Below are positions 58,749 to 64,000 of a DNA stretch of 64,000 bases, in pieces; within the stretch, counting starts at the first letter, position 1, and every line of letters starts with the position of its first letter. The DNA lies in the NCBI GenBank assembly GCA_911728455.2, contig OU452228.1, forward strand, positions 1 to 64,000. Reading direction: 5' to 3'. The notes under the pieces were generated by a model. That model was not told the DNA's origin. It did not search any database and worked only from the letters and a program-made list of their open reading frames with translations. This DNA comes from Marthasterias glacialis. Lineage: Eukaryota; Echinodermata; Asteroidea; Forcipulatida; Asteriidae. A program made the translations under genes and the position numbers.

Positions 58749-61040
58749 CCCAGGCGTATGCAGATTCTTTGGTTTAGGGGGGTAGAAGGGTTGATTTTTT
58801 AAAGATAAATTATTATTTTTTCTTCCTGCTTTGCCCAGTTGTTCCCAACTGTTTTGCCTGAAATTTTCTTGGGGGGGGGGGGGGGGGGGGGGGCAACTGC
58901 CCCTGCCTTGTACGCCTCTTGTTCCCTACCACCCCAACCCATGATCCAGAAAGTTATCGGAAAACTTACCGGCATTATTCAGGAGCTTGAATGAGTTAAA
59001 GCGGATAATCTTGAGCTGAAGGATTGATCATGGGTTATACAGTTCCACAGTTCAATCCAAGACTGTTACATGTATGTACAGGAACCAACAAATCTGTAAT
59101 GGAAGAAGAAGCAACAAATATTAAGTAAACATGCAAATAAATGGGTAGTAGCCCACAATTTACATAAAAAGACTACTTTTGGCTTGAATGCAAACTTGTA
59201 CAAAATACACCCGCACTTCTTAGTTTTTGTGTTCACAATACTCTACATTGTATAGGTTGTCTTATTGTCAAAACGCATTCAAAGGTAGAAAACAGTTTCA
59301 GTTTTGAATCAGAAAATCCTGTCAATCGTAACAATTTTAACGATCAAAGATGATTGTAAAAGCTTTTTTTATGGACAGAGATTGGAATGTAAGGGGCCCA
59401 AGTATTTTTGGTGGGATTCAGCAAAAAAGGATGATACTGTTTTCAGGTTTTGGGGATTGATAAACATCAACTAACAATATGAAAAGTGAACTGAGGAAAC
59501 TAATGGACACAGATGATGTAGAAAAGAGGGGAGCATAAAGTGGGTGGATCATAAAAGTAAACAGTGGGGTGTTTGGTTGGAATGGAGACAGATGATGCAG
59601 AAAATGGGGGAACATAAAAGGGGTGGATCGGAAAAGTGAATAGTGGGGTGTTTGGTTGGAATAAATGGAGATAATGTAGAAAAAAGGGAGCATAAAAGGG
59701 GCGGATCTGAAAAGTAAACAGTTGGGTGTTTGGTTGGAATGGATACAGATGATGTAGAAAAGAAGGAAACATGAAGTGGCGGATCTGAAAAGTAAACAGT
59801 GGGGTGTTTGGTTGGAATGGAAACAGAATGATATAGAAAAGAGGGGAGCATAAAGGGTGTGGAAGGGTGTTTGGTTGGAATGAATACAGATGATGTACAC
59901 GTAGAAAAGGGGGGAGCATAAAGTGGGCGGATCTAAAAAGTGAGCAGTAGGGTGTTTGGTTGGAATGAATACAGATGATGTATAAAAGAAGGAATCAGGA
60001 AGTGGGCAGATCTAAAAAGTGAACAGTGTTGTGTTTGGTTGGAATGGAAACAGAATAATGTTGAAAAGAGGGGAGCATAAAGGGGGCAGATCTAAAAAGT
60101 GAACAGTGAGGTGTTTGGTTGGAATGAATACAGATGATGTACATGTAGAAAAGGGGGAGCATAAAGTGGGCAGATCTAAAACGTGAACAGTAGGGTGTTT
60201 GGTTGGAATGAATACAGATGATGTAGAAAAGAGGGGAGCATAAAGGGGGCAGATCTAAAAAGTGAACAGTGGGGTGTTTGGTTGGAATGGAAACAGAATA
60301 ATGTAGAAAAGAGGGGAGCATAAAGGGGGCAGATCTAAAAAGTGAACAGTGAGGTGTTTGGTTGGAATGAATACAGATGATGTACATGTAGAAAAGTGGG
60401 AGCATAAAGTGGGCAGATCTAAAACGTGAACAGTAGGGTGTTTGGTTGGAATGCATACAGATGATGTAGAAAAGAGGGGAGCATAAAGGGGGCAGATCTA
60501 AAAAGTGAACAGTGAGGTGTTTGGTTGGAATGAATACAGATGATGTACATGTAGAAAAGTGGGAGCATAAAGTGGGCAGATCTAAAACGTGAACAGTAGG
60601 GTGTTTGGTTGGAATGAATACAGATGATGTAGAAAAGAGGGGAGCATAAAGGGGGCAGATCTAAGAAGTGAACAGTGAGGTGTTTGGTTGGAATGAATAC
60701 AGATGATGTACATGTAGAAAAGTGGGAGCATAAAGTGGGCAGATCTAAAACGTGAACAGTAGGGTGTTTGGTTGGAATGAATACAGATGATGTAGAAAAG
60801 AGGGGAGCATAAAGGGGGCAGATCTAAAAAGTGAACATTGGGGTGTTTGGTTGGAATGGATACACATAATGTAGAAAAGAGGGGACCATAAAGGGGGCGG
60901 ATCTGAAAAGTGAACAGTGGGGTGTGGTTGGGAAGGATACCTGTGTGCTTAAAGTAGGAGAGAATATGTAAAAGTGTAGGGTGTCTGTTCTGGATGGATA
61001 AAAAAAAAAGTGATCTAGGGATGGGGGAGGCATTCCCCAC
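58749..61040 (+). mobile_element. Dispersed repeat with internal 79-bp VNTR, expanded form
   Basis: Same start (CCAGGCGTATGCAGATTC) and end (GTCTGTTCTGGATGGAT, then GGGATGGGGGAGGCATTCC) as 51403-52365. The VNTR between 59490 and 60930 has about 19 units of 78-82 bp. From about 60060 it is organised as a 163-bp dimer: the marker ACATGTAG lies at 60141, 60384, 60547 and 60710, spaced 243, 163 and 163. The minus strand reads FQPNTPLFTFQIRPF-type repeats in all three frames, a by-product of the repeat. Confidence 0.85.
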
Positions 61041-61056
61041 AAAACTTGTTCATTTA

Positions 61057-61445
61057 GCAAGGCTAGGTATTAATGCTCACTTTTCCAACGTTGTTTATCC
61101 TTTTTTTACAGTGATTTAGGCCAACATTACAAACAAAATAACAGACGGGTGGCTACGTAATAGTCGTCCGACGCCGGTAGTGCATGACTTAAAAAACCTC
61201 TTTTCAGAAGAATTCTGTTGAATTGTGAAACAGAGATGTGATTTAAATTAATGCCACACCATACTACTTTAAATAAAGGGGCTAATTAACTAATTCATCG
61301 CTTAACGAAAGTATAATCAACTGTTTTCGAACTCACTCTGTGTTATGGCCTATCTCTTTACACGTATTTTTTCACCAGCTGTATGACGTTATACCCGATA
61401 GGGGGTCACGTGACCGCATGTAAACATTGTCGCGCAATCGGTCTA
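61057..61445 (+). mobile_element. Right-half copy of the TAGACCGATTGCGCGAC MITE
   Basis: Starts at GCAAGGCTAGGTATTAATGC, matching copy 1 from 40275, and runs to the proper right TIR GTCGCGCAATCGGTCTA. Here the TIR is a perfect complement of the left end TAGACCGATTGCGCGAC. The left half is missing. Confidence 0.85.
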
Positions 61446-61619
61446 TTACTTTGGCACGTGTGCATGCTGTAGAAACTTCATACAGAACTTACATGAAGTT
61501 CTGGACAATTTGTTCTTGCGTCGAGTTTGCGTTTTATTTTCAGTTTATTTTTTCTTGAAAGTGAAGGCAGATATTTTAAAGTTTAAATTACTGGGAATAT
61601 ATTATTAGACTTTCAGCTT
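61446..61619. other. Short non-coding stretch
   Basis: Nothing recognisable. Confidence 0.4.
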
Positions 61620-61628
61620 CAACATCAG

Positions 61629-62546
61629 TAGACCCAGTAACTGGGGCGCTGTACTCCTTTTTTGAGATTCTGACATCATCGGTCGTACTAGCGCCCCAGT
61701 CCGTGGTGTATTTAGAAAGTGCTGCGAAGCGGATTTTTTATGAATCAGTTACAAAATTGTCAAAATTACGACAAAGACTCGACAGAATTGCCTGAAAATC
61801 GCCTACTGGCTTCTCCATGTATTTACGATGAAATAAAATGCATTTAATTGTACTCACGATCATTTTCGGTCCTCCAAATCGATGATTTTTAGCCCACTAT
61901 CACACATGTATCAAATTTGCCGTTAGAATCGCCATTTTGAATGTTATACTCAACCACTGTTTCCTTATGTGTATAAACGCTGCGAGGATTGCGTGTTCGC
62001 TGAGGCCCTTACTTTCATATTGTTTTCTGCGCAGTCAACGCAGGATACCAGGCTACACTGTTCGCCGATGCCCTGACATGCATATTGATTTGCGCAGTCA
62101 ATGCAGGATACCAGCTGTGTAGCCTGGTATCCTGTGTTGACTGCGCGGAAAACAATATGAAAAGTAGGGCCTCAGCGAACACGCAACCCTCGCAGCATTT
62201 ATACACATAAGGAAACAGTCGTTGGGTATCACATTTAAAATGGCGATTCTAATGGCAAATTTGATACATGTGTGATAGTGGGCTAAAAATCATCGATTTG
62301 GAGGACCGAAAATGATCGTGAGAACAATTAAATGCATTTTATTTCATTGTAAAAACTTTGACAAGCCAGTAAGCGATTTTCAGGCAATTCTGTCGAGTCT
62401 TTGTCGTCATTTTGACAATTTTGTAACTGATTCATAAAAAATCCGCTTCGCAGCACTTTCCAAATATACCACGGACTGGGGCGCTAGTACGACCAATGAT
62501 GTCAAAATCTCAAAAAAGGAGTACAGCGCCCCAGTTACTGGGTCTA
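61629..62546. mobile_element. Foldback (Mutator-like) element, 918 bp, 9-bp target duplication
   Basis: Two inverted arms of about 430 bp occupy nearly the whole element, with ends TAGACCCAGTAACTGGGGC and GCCCCAGTTACTGGGTCTA. CAACATCAG lies directly on both sides (61620-61628 and 62547-62555), a 9-bp target duplication. Long TIRs with 9-10-bp duplications are typical of Mutator-like elements. The centre (62058-62116) holds a third, partial copy of the inner arm end (TGCGCAGTCAATGCAGGATA). The arms differ at a few percent of positions. Each end itself contains an ACTGGGGCGCT...AGCGCCCCAGT hairpin. No transposase; short ORFs here are chance. Confidence 0.88.
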
Positions 62547-62673
62547 CAACATCAGGTAAAAAAGAAAGGGGGAAAACAACTCTTGTAATACCGTAATGTT
62601 TTTTCGCATCATAGACTTGTATTTGTAAGCTTTATACCCAGGACGTCAGTGAATTGGACTCTAGGCTGCATGT
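62547..62673. other. Spacer between foldback elements
   Basis: Starts with the right target duplication CAACATCAG. Nothing else recognisable. Confidence 0.5.
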
Positions 62674-64000
62674 TAGACCCAGTAACTGGGGCGCTGTACT
62701 CCTTTTTGAGATTTTGACATTATCTGTCGTACTAGCGCCCCAGTAAAGAATAATTTATGTAGTAACTGCGACGGTCAGGAGGATTTAAATCGTCACTGAC
62801 ACCACAAACTAACACACAGTGCGCGCTGTTCGTAAGAACATTTGAAGTTACACTCATACGCAAGTTAAGAATGCTTCAGCCAGTAAAAGTGTCCATTTGT
62901 TTGGTTTGTTACTTATTTACAGGAAAATTTTACTTTTACACTATCTGATGTGGTTTTCATCCGGTAAAAAACACAATGATCTACGAAGTTATTCAATGTT
63001 AGAGATGTGTGTTAGTTCGTGGAATCGAAAAAACGCTGCCTCTTGTGTGTGAGACGCTGCTTCTGTGCTGTGGCGCGCACTCACACATTGGTGTTAGTTC
63101 GTGAAATCGAAAAAGCGCTGATCCGAGCGCGCGCGCGCACACACATTGACAACCTCGATGCTGCGCATGTGTATAGAATGTACGTACAAACATATGCGGG
63201 GATTGAGCGCATATGTGACCAAGATGGGAACGATCACATCTGTGTTAGTTCGTGGTGCTATTAAAGCGCAAAATATGCAATTACTGGTTCACACAATCTT
63301 TAAAATCTACCATTTTACATATGTTTCGCCCTTGATATATCATTCAGTTGATGTTCATGATGCAAACAGGCAATAACCAGAAAAAACGAAATTCTTATGT
63401 TTTTCATTGTTTTTATACATTTGTGTTAGTTCGTGGTGTCAGTGACGAAATCACCTCTGTTAAAACAAATTCCTTACACTCAACAGAATTGCTCAAAATT
63501 TGCCTACTGTCTTTTCCAAGTGTTTATGGTGTAATAAAATGCATTTAATTGTACTCACGATCATTTTCTGTCCTCCAAATCGATGATTTTTAGGGCCTCT
63601 GACAACCCTGCCGTTACAATCGCCATTTTGATTACTAATGTTACGACTATTTTCTGACTTGAAAAAAGTCGTATTAACGCTGCGGGATCACGTGTTCACT
63701 GATGCCCGGACTTGAATATTGTTTTGCGCAGTCAACGCAGGATACCAGTCAACGAACACCACAAAGTTCCATTGGTCATGATTGCCGAGCGCGTGCTGTA
63801 CAATGTTGCCATTGTGGGGGGGGGGGGTCGTTGACACAGCTGGTATCCTGCATTGACTGCGCAAAACAATATTCAAGTCCGGGCATCAGCGAACACGTGA
63901 TCCCCGCAGCGTTAATACGACTTTTTTAAAGTCAGAAAACAGTCGTAACATTAGTAATCAAAATGGCGATTGTAACGGCAGGGTTATCAGAGGCCCTAAA
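62674..64000. mobile_element. Second foldback element, interrupted, runs off the window
   Basis: Left end AGACCCAGTAACTGGGGCGC at 62674 as in the first foldback element. Similarity resumes after a nested insertion at 63448 (CAACAGAATTGC, TGTAATAAAATGCATTTAATT, CACGATCATTTTC, CAAATCGATGATTTTTAG). The arms meet around 63740-63860 (GCGCAGTCAACGCAGGATACC versus GGTATCCTGCATTGACTGCGC), with a G-run in the loop. The right arm is cut by the window end. Confidence 0.82.
62791..63447. mobile_element. Nested TIR element, CGTCACTGACACCAC ends (657 bp)
   Basis: CGTCACTGACACCACAAACT at the left and AGTTCGTGGTGTCAGTGACG at the right are inverted repeats with one mismatch. AAAT flanks both sides (62787-62790, 63448-63451), a candidate 4-bp target duplication. 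The core TGTGTTAGTTCGTG recurs internally near 63008, 63090 and 63239, in the same sense as the right end. Alternating purine-pyrimidine runs (GCGCGCGCGCACACACA near 63128) are present. There is no transposase; the superfamily is not assigned. Confidence 0.75.

Noticed and set aside
59418-61060. Long overlapping minus-strand ORFs with HSNQTPHC / FQPNTPLF repeats
   Set aside because: All three frames are open over the same VNTR, which is expected of a low-stop repeat and not of a gene.

Overview
This window is animal nuclear DNA that consists mostly of repeats. I find no complete, intact host gene. The evidence for a marine invertebrate deuterostome, most likely an echinoderm, is moderate: a tRNA-derived SINE with a deuterostome-style head, a Penelope-like retroelement, short modular extracellular-domain exons with GT/AG borders, and several repeat families of the kind seen in sea stars and their relatives. 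The species cannot be named from sequence alone. One 100-base assembly gap lies at 15421-15520.

Left third (1-16.8 kb). A possible LTR-like segment is followed by a 20-copy, 82-bp satellite (1698-3356) whose unit contains a near-consensus CTCF core. Single-copy-looking AT-rich DNA follows, then a GC-rich promoter-like block (7.05-8.16 kb). From 8.55 to 12.64 kb the minus strand carries remnants of a secreted multi-domain gene with von Willebrand C (VWC) and EGF-like exons. Each readable exon has a frameshift, a stop or a lost splice site. A SINE (9.09-9.46 kb) and a piggyBac-like MITE (13159-14084, TTAA target) interrupt this block.

Middle (16.8-35.9 kb). About 13 kb is built from a degenerate 10-bp AT-rich motif (TAATACTAAA). 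The motif is arranged in both orientations, with palindromic switch points and a 641-bp higher-order repeat. Two more copies of the TTAA MITE, a 1.1-kb TIR element with a TA or ATAT target and a short polyadenylated insert sit inside it. At 31.39-35.94 kb lies a paralogous copy of the VWC-gene block. It lacks the SINE and the MITE, so it provides natural empty sites, but it has been invaded by the AT satellite.

Right part (35.9-64 kb). A ~100-bp minisatellite region comes first, then a perfect-looking tandem duplication of ~5.9 kb (38975-44914 and 44915-50775). Each copy contains a ~800-bp MITE and a ~42-unit 80-bp minisatellite; the second copy lacks exactly one minisatellite unit. Next come members of a dispersed repeat family with an internal 79-bp VNTR (3 versus about 19 units). 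Between them is a 3'-truncated Penelope-like element with ORF1, a reverse transcriptase ORF and a hammerhead ribozyme in its 5' region. The window ends in two related foldback elements with long inverted arms (the first with a 9-bp target duplication, Mutator-like), the second interrupted by a nested TIR element.

The pieces do not form a pathway. They record successive insertion, satellite expansion and segmental duplication acting on a dead VWC/EGF gene. The strongest single molecular signal is the hammerhead ribozyme plus Penelope ORFs.
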